From contig GG745339.1 in NCBI GenBank assembly GCA_000151295.1, forward strand, positions 1,177,805 through 1,241,804: a stretch of DNA of 64,000 nt. The letters run 5' to 3'. The stretch is from Allomyces macrogynus ATCC 38327 (taxonomy: Eukaryota; Blastocladiomycota; Blastocladiomycetes; Blastocladiales; Blastocladiaceae). Position 1 is the stretch's first letter, and every line of letters begins with the position of its first letter. Below are positions 39,347-49,711 of the stretch, one piece after another. The notes under the pieces were generated by a model. It saw only the letters and a list, made by a program, of their open reading frames with translations, ran no database searches and was not told the origin of the DNA. A program made the position numbers and the translations under genes.

Positions 39347-41513
39347 GATGGTTCGACGATTTTGCGGTGCTTGAAGGTCGTTGCTGGCTGGCCGCAAAGG
39401 CGAAATGGTTGCATAGGCGATGATGATTGTTGATCGCCTTGCGCGGATCTGAGTCCACATTTGCGCGTCCACAACGAATGAGCGAGACCGCCAAAGTGGT
39501 GGAGAGTGGAGATACAGGTGACAGTTAGTCGCATTCGAATGGAATTCCGGCTTGTTCTCTTTGAAACCATTGTTGTCGTCCACTTCAGTTTAGGTAGCGA
39601 CCTACCAGGAAAACCTGTCGCGAATGAGGAACATGTGGTGTTAACAAGCAAGAATTTTTTCGGCTTCGATTCTGGGACAGTTTGGAATAATCTCTGGCCG
39701 CGAAAACATAATTTTCGAAAACTACGTTTGGGCGAGCCATTGACCGTCATTGTGGCCTGGAGGCGCGCGAGGCACGACAATCAGAGCGATGGGGCATGCT
39801 GAAACTCGAACTCTGACGTGATAGTTTCGCGTGCTGTTGTTGTCAAGGACGTGGTCAGCTCCAATTCGCGTTCAAATTGACTTGTGCTGGTGCATCGTGC
39901 ATTCTTCGCTCATGCTTGGCCTTTGACAGCTCTAGGGCCTGCTGGCTGCATTGCGGGGCGACGTGGCGTTGTGTTAATCAACCTGGTACCCTTGATTTTC
40001 GGGTCGACGATATCCCAATTCTAGCCATACCAAACGGTGCGCGGACCATATTCTGCAGCGGATCCTTCGCTGCCGCTGGTACAGGACCACGGCGTAGGCA
40101 TGAATGTTTCGCAAGTTGTCCACGATTCTGTTCGGATGGTGCGTTGAAAGTCGCTGACATTGGTGGTCCAAGGTCTCGCTCAATGTACCGTCAGTCGACC
40201 TTTTTGTTCGTTCTGTTTTGTGCAAACACTGATGCTGACAATGCAAAACTCTGCAAGCCCAAGTACGACGCTGGCAAAATGCAACAATGAAATCATGCCA
40301 CAAACACAACGTGTCACAAGCGTGTCACCATCGTCGATTGACCTTCAGCTGTTTCAGACCACCTTCTTCTCGATCTTGGTGCCAAACTTGACGGCCTCCA
40401 CGCGGTGCAGCATTTTTCTGGCTTGTACAGCAACAGCAGGGTGGTTGCAAGGCCGGTGATGATGATGGTTGGTCTCTTCGTCGTCGACTCGCACGTCTGG
40501 TTCTAGGAGAGAGAGAGAGAGAAAAGCGGGCACTCCATGCTGACGGACACTGCTCAGCTGTGTTTATCGACAGCGACACCCATGAGCACGGGTGCGTCTC
40601 CACTCGTCAACAACGAGCATGTCCGCCAGGGTGGTGGAGAGAGGGCGATCCAGGCGGGGGGGGGGGGGGGGGGGGAATGAAATTCAGTCTGGCCTTTTCC
40701 ATTGGAAACCGAATAGGCGTCGCTGTCTTGACCATACCGCGACAGATCAAGTACGAGCTGACGCGATCCTGATGCAGCGGCGTTTTGGAATTGTCTGCTG
40801 GAAACCATCGTCGATTCTGGGGAAAATAATTTCCACACCAGCGTTTGGGCGACTTGCCCTCGTGGACCAGTCTGAAAGGCACGAGTAGTTGCAATTGGCT
40901 GGACTCGAAGACTGCCTTGTGGCAGTCCATTAGTCCCGTTCTCCTTCCTTGCCTTCCTTGCTCTCCATCCACCTCGTCCATCCACTTGCCGACCTTGTCT
41001 CTCGGTCTCACGGCAGGCGGCCGTTCCAAGTCACTTGGGCTGCCAGCACGGCCCGCCGATGACGTGCCCGTCGTTTTGCTGCGCCCCGTTGGCGGGCTGG
41101 TCCCATTCGCGGCAAGTGCCTGTGCAGCCGAACTGGCGGTTCGCAACGTGCCCGCGGAGAGAAGGAAGGGTCCGCCAACCAAACGCACAGCATTTAGTGG
41201 ACTGATCGCCCATCTTGCCGACCGTCCAGAGACCGCACGCTCGTCCCACGCCGAAAGCAACTGGCAGCACTCGCTTGGCCGCTCCCGAATCTCCCGGTTG
41301 CCGTGTTCCCAGCCCGTGTCTGCGGCCACGGCGGGGCTCGCACTCCATCCGGAGTCGACTCGTCCACAACTGCCCGACCAACGAACGCAACGCACGACGC
41401 CAACGACGCCACGACCACCACCGACCCCGCCAATCCAACTGGACCAAAGCACGGCCCACGCACTCTCCTGATCTCCCTCACTCCAGCATCCCGATCAACG
41501 CCTTGGCCCGCAC
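39347..41513. other. Gene-poor region with an Mpo1 remnant and a G20 run
   Basis: Relatively low GC from 39.5 to 40.6 kb. It holds the Mpo1 remnant (40354-40460) and a run of 20 G at 40656-40675. The last kilobase before 41514 probably carries the promoter of the potassium transporter; no TATA box is obvious. Confidence 0.5.
40354..40460 (-). pseudogene. Mpo1-like C-terminal remnant
   Basis: The minus strand encodes LLLLYKPEKMLHRVEAVKFG followed by TKIEKKVV and a stop, clearly related to the last exon of the two upstream Mpo1-like loci but with about eight residues deleted. No upstream exons could be found, so only the tail of a third copy survives. Confidence 0.65.
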
Positions 41514-44500
41514 ATGACACGCACCGCCCACCCATTCGCTATGCCCGACCAACTGCCACCGCCGTCGCGTGCGGTGCGGGACCCGGCCACGGGCCAGCCG
41601 CCTAGCGCGCGGCTCGCCGGCATTCTTGCGCACATTGAAGCGCGGTCCTCGTCGGCGTCGACCTCGGGCTCCTCGGCCACAAGCCTGCCGCGCGGCTCTC
41701 TCCCGCGGTCACCGCCCATGACGGGCAACACGACTACGAGCTCGCTCCCATCCGCTATACCGGAAAACGAAGTTGCGCCCACGCCCGACCCGATGCCCGT
41801 CTCCCCCACTGTGCCATCGGGCACCGCACCGCGGGCCTCGAGCATGGCAATTGACACGGTTGTCACGTCGCGGCGCGGGTCGCTGTCGCTTGCCGAACCC
41901 ACCACCGTCATTTCGCGGCGCGCATCGACTGCGTCGACAGCCACGGCCCAAACCACCGTCGCTGCCGCGACCTCTGCGTCGCGCACGGCGTCCTGCACGC
42001 TCAGTCTGACGCTCGGTGGGAGGCCGTACCTCCCTCCGGAACCGCTCGACGACCTCGATGTTGTAGACGTAGCAGCGGTCGTCCCGCTCCCGGCGTCGCG
42101 CGCTGCCTTGTCAACGCTCATGGGCCCCGCGGCGGGGAACGTGCGCAGGTCGTCGGCAGCGACAACCGCGTCGAGCGGGGAAGAGCCCGATCCGAGCGGT
42201 AGTGGCGCGCGGCGTGTGTCCTGGACGAATTCGCGCCGAAGTTCAGCATTCTCTTACTCGCGCCGCGCGCGTAACGTTGGCGGTGGGGTCGTCTACGAGG
42301 AGAACGATGCGGGTGGGGCTGCGAATGCAGCACTGGGCGCGGCGCTTGCGCAGGATACGAGCGATGACGACGATAAAGACGAGAGCGAGCCGAAGGACGC
42401 GAATCCTGACGACCCGTTACGTGCGGGGGTCCCGGTCGTGGTCATGCCATCGCCGGGAACCATGCGCCGGTCGCCGTCGGCGGGCGACGCAGCACCGCCA
42501 CTGCCGCCGCAGGTCACGACCGCGGGCAAGCACCATATTCCGCTTGGAGCATTGACGACCGTCCAGGCTTCGGCTTACTCGGTCGATGGGGCCGCGTCAC
42601 GCATGTCGCTGCACGTGGCGGTGCACGCGGCCCATGCGCACGCGCCACCGATACCGGTAACGGACGATGCAGGACTCGTCACGTCGTCGAGCGCCGTGCC
42701 ACTGCTCGCAGCAATACCGCGTGAAATGAGTACGGCGCCGTCCACGGCCGCGGAAGATTCGAGCAGAAGCGGGACCCGACTGCGCACAGGCGCGCACCTC
42801 GCGGCAGCAGCTTCTGCGACGCGCAGTGATGCCGACGACGTTTTATCGCCGCTGACGGCCGTGAACTCGACACCGCCTGCGTCACCCGCGCCAAAACCCG
42901 CGCCGATTGCCGGCCTAAGTGGCCGTCGCCCGTCGGCGGTGCCGTCAGCGATCGCGCCGTCGGTCCGATCAAGCACGTCGTTCCGCCAGGGGATTGGATC
43001 GTGGTTGCGGAGGGTGCCGTCGTCGGCAACGACCACCGCGCCGCCCGGGGGTGCGCGGCCGTACCTGACGCAGGCACGGCAGCTGGAAAAGAAGATGATC
43101 GGGCAGCCTGGGGGCGCGGCGCCGCCGGCGAGAAAGGGGCGGCGGATGTCGCTCGGCGCGGCGTTGATGATGCCTCCAGCTCCGCGAGTCAATGAGCGGT
43201 ATATACCTTCTGTTTTTTCGAGGGACTTGTTGAGTGGGAAAGGTGTGCATGAGACTGACGATGAGGTGCAGGATGGACTTCAGGACATTGTTTGGGTTCA
43301 CGTTCAACGCACTCGGCATCCTGTACGGCGACTTAGCCGCGTGCGTAATCTTATCCGTGCACCATCTCCGTCCATCTTCTCCGCGATCCGTTCCTGGCGA
43401 CCTATCCTGACAGTGGCCCTATGTTCCTCATGAAGTCGGCGTTCCACAAGGGCATTTCCGCGACCAACCCGGAGACGCACATTCTCGGTACCGTCTCGTT
43501 CATGATTTGGATTTCGATTGTGCTCGGCGTCATCAAGTACTGCCTGGTCGTACTCAAGGCCGACAATAACGGCGAGGGCGGCATGCTTGCGCTGTTTTCG
43601 CTCGTGCCGCAGCCCGACGACGACGGGACCGCTCCCTTCTTGCAACGGCACTACGACAAGATCTTTATGCTCGCATTGCTCGGGTGTGCGTTCTTGCTTG
43701 GTGACGGGGTACGTGCGTGGGCTCCCGTCTCGTTTCGGGGCTTTGCCGGGCATTGCCTGACGAATGGTTCAATTCTTAGCTCGTGACACCCGCAATTTGT
43801 GTGCTCGCGGCCATTGAAGGGTTCCTCGTGATCGAGGCCAAGAACCCGGGCCAGTTTGCGGTGCCCGTCTCGACGTGGCGCGTGCCCGTCACCTGCGTTC
43901 TGCTCGTGCCGCTCTTCTATGTGCAACGGTTCGGACTTGGAAGCCCGACCAAGGTCTTCCCGTACATTATGATGATCTGGTTTGCGGCGCTCGCGGCCAT
44001 CGGCCTCTGGAACATTGTGCAGATTCCGTGGGTGCTCAAGGCGTTCAACCCGTGGACCATGATCTCGGTCATGTACCTGCTCAAGACCAAAGCCACGCTC
44101 GAGCTGCTCTCGACGGTGGTGCTTGTCGTGGCCGGGCTCGAGTTTCTCTATGCGGATCTCGGCACATTCAAACGGCGGCCAATTTCACTCTCGTTTTCGA
44201 TGATTGTCGTGCCGTGCACGCTGCTGTCGTATTTGGGTCAAGCGGCGACGCTGTTGGGAGCACACGACGCGCACGAGCGTTTAGAACTCGTGCATAACCT
44301 GTTTTTCGAGGCTGCGCCTGACTGGGCGCTGTGGCCGTTGGTCTTGCTCGGCACGATCGTGTCAGCGGTCGGGTCGCAGTCGGTGATTTCCGGGTGCTTT
44401 GCCATGATCGGTTAGTTTGGGAATCCGACTGCGGTGGTCGTTGTTCAGCGGACTGACGTTCGATGCCGAACCTCCTAGACCAGGCCATCACGCTGCGCGT

Positions 44501-45584
44501 GTTTCCGACCTTCCACTCGGTCCATTTGATGGGCCACGACGGCCACGGCACCTACTACGTTCCGTCGTTCAACGCCGTCTTGTTTCTCGGGTCGCTGTGC
44601 CTCGTGGTCGGCTACCAAGACTCGGAGACGCTCTCGGGGATCTTTGGGTTCTGTGTGGCTGGGGCCATGCTCATCACGTCGTTACTCACGGTGCTCATCA
44701 TGACCGTCAAGTGGAAGCTCGCGGCATGGCGAATCGCGACGTACTGTCTCGTGATCCTTTTCTTTGACGGGATGCTGTTTATTGCCGTGTGCACGAAACT
44801 CGCGACGGGCGCGTGGATCGCGTGCGTGTTTGCCATGTCATTTTTTGGGCTGATGTACGCTCACATTCTTGGGCGGCACAATGCGGTGGAATCCATGATG
44901 CTCACGCGCTGGATCCTCGCTAGGTTCGTCTTCAAGGATACGTGGGCCGACATCAACCACGTACGCTCGCCCTCCATCCATCCCCATCCCGCGCGCCGCG
45001 CCGCACCCATCTCACCTATTCTCCCGTCATCGTAGTCCATGGACGACAAGTTCTGGACCATGACCCAAGTCCGGCAACACCTGCGTTCACACGCGCGCGT
45101 GAAAGGTCTCGGCGTGTTTGTCGCCTACGCCGACGAGGAAGTTCCGCACGTCCTGTCGGCCCTCGCGCACCGACTTCCCGCCATGCCCGACGAAGTGATT
45201 CTCCTCTCGCTCAACTGCATCAAGTCGCTGCCATTCGTCGCCGAGGAAGACCGCGTGATATTCCGCGCCGTCGATCCGGCCAACGGCGTCTACCGGCTGC
45301 TTATTTCATTTGGGTTCGCGGAACGCCCACTCGACGCGCTGGCCGCGATTCAACGGGCCAAGAAGCGCGGGTTGAAAGTCAAGAACGAGGACCAGGCGAC
45401 ATTTTACGTGTCCCGGCATGCGGTCTTGCCGGCGCGGGACGCGAGGGGGCTACGTGCGACGTTTCGCCGCGTCAAGCATTACCTCTACGAGGTGGTGTCG
45501 AGGAACTCGAATAACCAGGTGGAGACGCTCGGGTTGCCGGTCAAGGACGTGCTCGAGGTGACGAACGTGCTGATTTTGCTCTGA
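41514..45584 (+). CDS. HAK/Kup-family potassium transporter
   Basis: High-affinity potassium uptake at the plasma membrane. Six exons: 41514-43198, 43272-43340, 43414-43708, 43780-44410, 44479-44960 and 45036-45584, giving 1236 residues. Introns are 68-75 nt, with GTATAT, GTGCGT, GTACGT or GTTAGT 5' ends. Family motifs: NALGILYGDLA-GPMFLMKSAF across two exons, GDGLVTPAICVLAAIEGF, GSQSVISGCFAMIDQAITLR, and an array of about twelve membrane helices. The soluble C-terminal domain (from about residue 1050) carries GVFVAYADEEVPHVL, typical of the family. Fungal HAK proteins are usually about 750-850 residues; the extra length is a ~560-residue N-terminal extension, Ser/Thr/Ala/Pro-rich with repeated RRxS-type sites (RRGS, RRAS, RRSS), plausible kinase targets. 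The start ATG at 41514 is the first in the open frame. Confidence 0.94.
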
Positions 45585-45809
45585 CGGCGGGGGTGGAGAC
45601 GACTGGTGTGGGCATGGTGCGTGAGGTCAGTGATCAGCTTTGACCCTCGATACATTGGCTTTTGAACTCTGTGGTATGGATAAGAGCGGGATGGACGAAA
45701 TGCGCAAATGAATGCTCGACGTTTGAGTCGGTAAGATGATGGAGATGATGCTTTCAGCATCGAAGAACGTGCTAGAGTTTGACAGAGACGACATTGTGTA
45801 ACATACTGC

Positions 45810-46733
45810 ATGCCCACCAGCTCCAATGGAAGGATCGACCTCGCAGTCAAGATGCAGTCCTCTGCTCGACTTAAGCACCCAGGGAGTGCCGAGGCGGCGC
45901 GGGTCGCGTACGTTGCGCAACGCGGGGCCGCGGCACGCGCTAAATATCGCCCTAAATCGGCCCCCGTGCGCCCTGCCGTGTATCACAACGTTCGCGCGAC
46001 TGCTCTCAGGGTCCCGCCGTTCCATTTCTTCCTCGCCGAGGGCACCAAGTTAGCCGATTTGCTGCGCCCCGCCGTCGCCGAGTACAGGTCCAGCTACGTG
46101 CCCGTGCTCGGCAAGCGGCAGTACGACCCGCTCATGGCCGAGTCGTTCAACGTCGACTGCGCCTTACATTTGCTGGTGCGCAACATGCCGGTAAGGAAGC
46201 TTTTCAGCGTGGTCGAGAGAAAGTCGATCAAGCGCAGGTGTGAGTGGTTCAAGAGGTCCCAAAACACGCTCTGCCAGCCCGCGAAGCAGCAGCACCGGTT
46301 CGTCGTGCTGCCGGGCTTTGCTATGCACCGGTTCGACGGCGCCGTTATGGGGTGTTGGGTCACCAACTCCACGTCCGTCAACGTGCCGGCCGTGGCAGCG
46401 AAAGTGCGCGGGGCTGTAGTGGTTTGGCGTCATGACACTGCTCGCAGTCGGGTCCGTGTCGTCATTGGCAGTGCGCTGGTCGCGTTGGTCGATGCCGTCG
46501 GTTCCGGATCGCGTTTGCTGAGTTTTTGGTTGCGTTTGTTGAGGTCGTCTTGTCTATTCGTGCTATGTTGCGTTTCGTGTCGGATATCTCTCGTCTCGCC
46601 CGATCCCCCATTTACCCCACGTACCTGCCACTCTGCATCACATCTTTGCTCGCGTAGACAATATAGCAAACCCGTATCGCATGTTCACAACTTTTTGGGC
46701 CCTTCGCTCGGGTATCGCGGCTCCTTCGGGTAG
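45810..46733 (+). CDS. Orphan protein family, copy A
   Basis: Not recognised. An open frame of 307 residues; residues about 65-205 are clearly related to copy B at 48270-48788. Shared blocks: LAEG, LL(R), VPVLG, D-LM-ES, FSV-E, R-C-W, RFV--PGFA, GAV-G-WV. The conserved part is 140-150 residues with several aromatic and Cys/His positions; no signal peptide or membrane helix. In copy B the protein stops shortly after the last block. Here the stop is lost and translation runs on for about 100 residues of Arg- and Leu-rich sequence resembling translated 3' UTR, so the C-terminus is suspect. The N-terminal ~60 residues are basic. No known domain is evident. Confidence 0.6.
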   Translation: MPTSSNGRIDLAVKMQSSARLKHPGSAEAARVAYVAQRGAAARAKYRPKSAPVRPAVYHNVRATALRVPPFHFFLAEGTKLADLLRPAVAEYRSSYVPVLGKRQYDPLMAESFNVDCALHLLVRNMPVRKLFSVVERKSIKRRCEWFKRSQNTLCQPAKQQHRFVVLPGFAMHRFDGAVMGCWVTNSTSVNVPAVAAKVRGAVVVWRHDTARSRVRVVIGSALVALVDAVGSGSRLLSFWLRLLRSSCLFVLCCVSCRISLVSPDPPFTPRTCHSASHLCSRRQYSKPVSHVHNFLGPSLGYRGSFG

Positions 46734-48269
46734 ACCAGCGTCGTACGTCGCAACTTTTGGGTGGTGAGCCATTTCTCGCACGACCCCATTTCCCTTCCCA
46801 CCCCCTCATCTCACCAAACCAAACCTCCCAAAAAGTGAGTCTTCTTCGACGCATTTCTTACCTTCTCCACCCACTCCCTTCAACGCGCGAGCTATTTTCC
46901 ACCGCCAATCTCGGTACACGTTGGGATTGGATCGTCACCGCAGTAGATGTGCCAGCCGCGCTCGCAGCGGCGCGCACGGCGCTACCTTCGCGCAGGCGAT
47001 GGTCGGAATGTTATTCACGGCCGGTTTCACGGCTTCGGCGGCTGTCAGGTGAAGTTCAGTATGGCCACCATGTCGAGTCGTGTCGGGTCGAGTAAGATGA
47101 TCGTGTTTGGATGATCCTGATTGCAATAGCCGGCCACATATCGTCGTTATATCAGGTCCCGGGGTTATAAGCCTTTGTCTCAGCGACTGGGCAAGCGTCA
47201 GCACGCGTCCCAAGACCTGTCCCCCACCCTCCACTAAAGTAAGATCGTTCCAGCCACCAGCGGCCACCAGCACGGCGCGCCGCACAACGTTACCACTTAG
47301 CAGCTGGAGAAATTCGCTTGTCGCACGGACGTAAACTGCTTCTCTCCACCTGACGCCGACCAGTCTCGGTCACTTCCAACTCTCCGCCAACTCACGCACG
47401 CCGCAACTTGCTGTGACCATCCGTGATCCGACTCGACTTTGGGCCGCTCTGCGACTGTTTTCGACGCGGCCGACCTCGAAACCGCTCTTCTAATCTCTCT
47501 CTCTCGCGTGTGCGTCCGACACCGTGCACAGCGAAGCCGTCGAACAGCAAGGAACAACGGTCGCTGCACGCACCACCAGTGCAAGGCTCGCTTCCGCCGC
47601 TCTCGCACCTGCATCCACCAGTTGCATTTGTGGTGGTGGCGGGCGTCGACGCGGATCTGATGCATCAGAGCCTGGGTCAACGCTGCGACTTTCGTACTGA
47701 GCGAGACGACGGCGCGGATTACATCGTCAAGAGCTCACCCGGACGGCTTGTGGCCGGCGCCCGTGGTTCGCGTAACGGTGATCCGGATACGCTCGCGCCA
47801 AAAGGAGGACGAGATTATTATCCCTGTCTTCGACGCGCTCATTACTTCATTTCGGTCCGCCCGCATGGATATCCATCAATTTCACGGTCGGTTGACTGAA
47901 TCACTGACGCGAACCCGTCCCACCCGGTCGTCTAGACCCTCGCGCGCGACTTGACGCTCAATCAGACCCCGCTCGCGATCGCCGAGCTGGCGCGACTCGC
48001 CTGGCGCAAACGGCCGCACTCGACGAAACCGCTCGCGCGCGTTCACGCGGTCCCGATGCCGTTCACCAAACTCGCCAAGCAGCACGACCGCGCCCAGCGC
48101 CACGCTGCTCGTGCCACTATTCCGTCCCGTCCAGCTTCCGCACGCGTGGCGTTCGCGCCCTTGGACGAGGTCACAGCCGTCATAGACGCGGCGACTGCCG
48201 CGCGTCCCGACGTTCGGACCGTGCAGGCCGCGCCGGTCATGGAAGTCACTGCAGGCGGCTCTGTCGACC
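46734..48269. other. Region between the two orphan-family copies
   Basis: 1.5 kb. Its left part contains a degraded copy of the FAF2 3' end (46860-46935). Between 47.4 and 48.25 kb several open frames with protein-like stretches occur in different frames (VIRIRSRQKEDEIIIPVFDA at ~47780-47840; LARDLTLNQTPLAIAELARL from 47939). They might be upstream exons of copy B, but the phases do not join with any consensus splice pair I could find. Confidence 0.4.
46860..46935 (-). repeat. Degraded copy of the FAF2 3' end (1)
   Basis: CTTCTCCACCCACTCCC and TTTTCCACCGCCAATCTCGG resemble the last codons and 3' flank of the FAF2 gene (near 49695-49750). It follows copy A just as a similar segment follows copy B. 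Confidence 0.45.
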
Positions 48270-48788
48270 ATGGAGTTGTCGCTGGCCGTGGAGGCCACTC
48301 CGTCGATGGAGGATGCACCGTTGGTGTACGCCACTGCGGTCGTAATCGTGCCGTACCAGATTCGGCTCGCCGAGGGCGTCACGTTCGCCTATCTCTTGCG
48401 GCGCGTCGCAGCCGCGCACGCGGGCACCAACGTGCCCGTGCTCGGCAATAAGCGGCCACACGACGCGCTCATGTCTGAGTCGCAGGACCTCGACCAGGTC
48501 CTGCACGCGGCGGTGACGGGTGCGCCGCTGCCCAAGGAGTTTTCTGTGCTCGAGCATGTCCATGCCAAACGGCAATGCCAGTGGAAACAGTTATCCGACA
48601 ACGACGTGGTCTGGGGCCGGAACGCCGAGGATTCACTCCGGTTTGTCGAGAGGCCGGGGTTTGCGTACCGCGAGAACCCGCGCGCGTGGCACCCGTTCTC
48701 GGGCGCGGTCAGCGGCCGCTGGGTCGTCAAGTACAAGCCGGTCGATTTGACGGCGGCGGTCGCGGCGGCGCATGCGGCTGGGCAGTAG
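48270..48788 (+). CDS. Orphan protein family, copy B
   Basis: 172 residues with ATG start and TAG stop, not recognised. Conserved blocks shared with copy A in the same order: RLAEGVTFAYLLR, NVPVLGNKRPHDALMSES, KEFSVLEHVHAKRQCQW, RFVERPGFAYR and FSGAVSGRWV. The chain has an alternating hydrophobic pattern suggesting a compact alpha/beta domain; no membrane helix or signal peptide. A ~10-residue insertion (ENPRAWHP) separates PGFA and GAV relative to copy A. The real start may lie further upstream if the open frame at 47936-48240 is spliced in. The 3' flank (GCATCTATTTTGCTCGCATAG) matches the 3' flank of copy A, so gene and flank were duplicated together. Function unknown. Confidence 0.65.
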   Translation: MELSLAVEATPSMEDAPLVYATAVVIVPYQIRLAEGVTFAYLLRRVAAAHAGTNVPVLGNKRPHDALMSESQDLDQVLHAAVTGAPLPKEFSVLEHVHAKRQCQWKQLSDNDVVWGRNAEDSLRFVERPGFAYRENPRAWHPFSGAVSGRWVVKYKPVDLTAAVAAAHAAGQ

Positions 48789-49099
48789 GTCAATGGCGTC
48801 GCGACCGTCTCGCGCGGCCTGACTGGATCTGTGACGTTGTCTGTGTCGCTAGTCGATGGTCGCGTTTGTTGAACCCGTTGTTATTGCTGATATCTCCTCC
48901 TTCCCTGCCCCTCTCCCCCCCTCCCTTTCACCTCCCGTACCTATCACTTTGCATCTATTTTGCTCGCATAGAAGATATAGATAACCCGTTTCGTATGTTC
49001 ATTTTATGGAGCTCGTCCAAGGCTCACACTTGTGATGAGCACAAATTGACCCGCTCGTCGCCACTCGACCCATTCGATCCCCTCGATCCCCCGTGAACC

Positions 49100-49255
49100 C
49101 GAAAATCTCCAAAAACGGAACCGCCCATGCATTTCCCTCCTTCTCCACCCACGGATTCATCTCGACCGCCAATTTCGCGACATTCAACCCAGCATCCACA
49201 ATGCCCACCCAGGATCTGGACGAGCGCGCGATCAGCCGTGGGATTTCACCGGGAG
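49100..49255 (-). repeat. Degraded copy of the FAF2 3' end (2)
   Basis: CGCCCATGCATTTCCCTCC, TTCTCCACCCA and CTCGACCGCCAATTTCGCG align in order with the sequence at 49672-49780 spanning the stop codon of FAF2. On the minus strand it still encodes GIVDAGLNVAKLAVEM, corresponding to the FAF2 C-terminus SIEEAGLKGASLAVEID. The rest is scrambled by indels. Confidence 0.65.
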
Positions 49256-49711
49256 CGTCGCAAAGTCCTGCTCGTCCGGCTCGGGGATGTTGACGGGTCC
49301 GGAGAGCGGCACATGGGGCGGGCAGAGGCGAGGTCAGCAAGCCAGCAAAGCGCGACTTGGAAGAGTGAGTTGATAGCACCTGACTATCACATGGCTGTCT
49401 CCCAGAAATCTCGCACTACCATTGGTGCTTTGCTGCTTCCTTCGTTGATGGGAAGTCTGTTTTGCATGCTGATTGGATGGCATTGCATTGACTTGGCGAA
49501 AACGATCATGCTGGTCGGTAGTAACCGGGCGAAGCAGAGGAATTTAGTGGAAGCCATGGTAGACCGCGTGTCGCAGCTCCAAGTTGGTAACCCATCTCCA
49601 CACCATTCCTTCTCCACCTCCCTCCCCCCTTTCGACGACCCTCGACAATCGACCTGTACTAAAACCGAGTCGCCCCATGCATTCCTCCACCATCATCTCC
49701 ACCCTACAGCA

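Noticed and set aside
43199..43433. Early stop that would end the HAK open frame before its membrane domain
   Set aside because: Introns at 43199-43271 and 43341-43413 bypass it and rebuild the conserved YGD helix.
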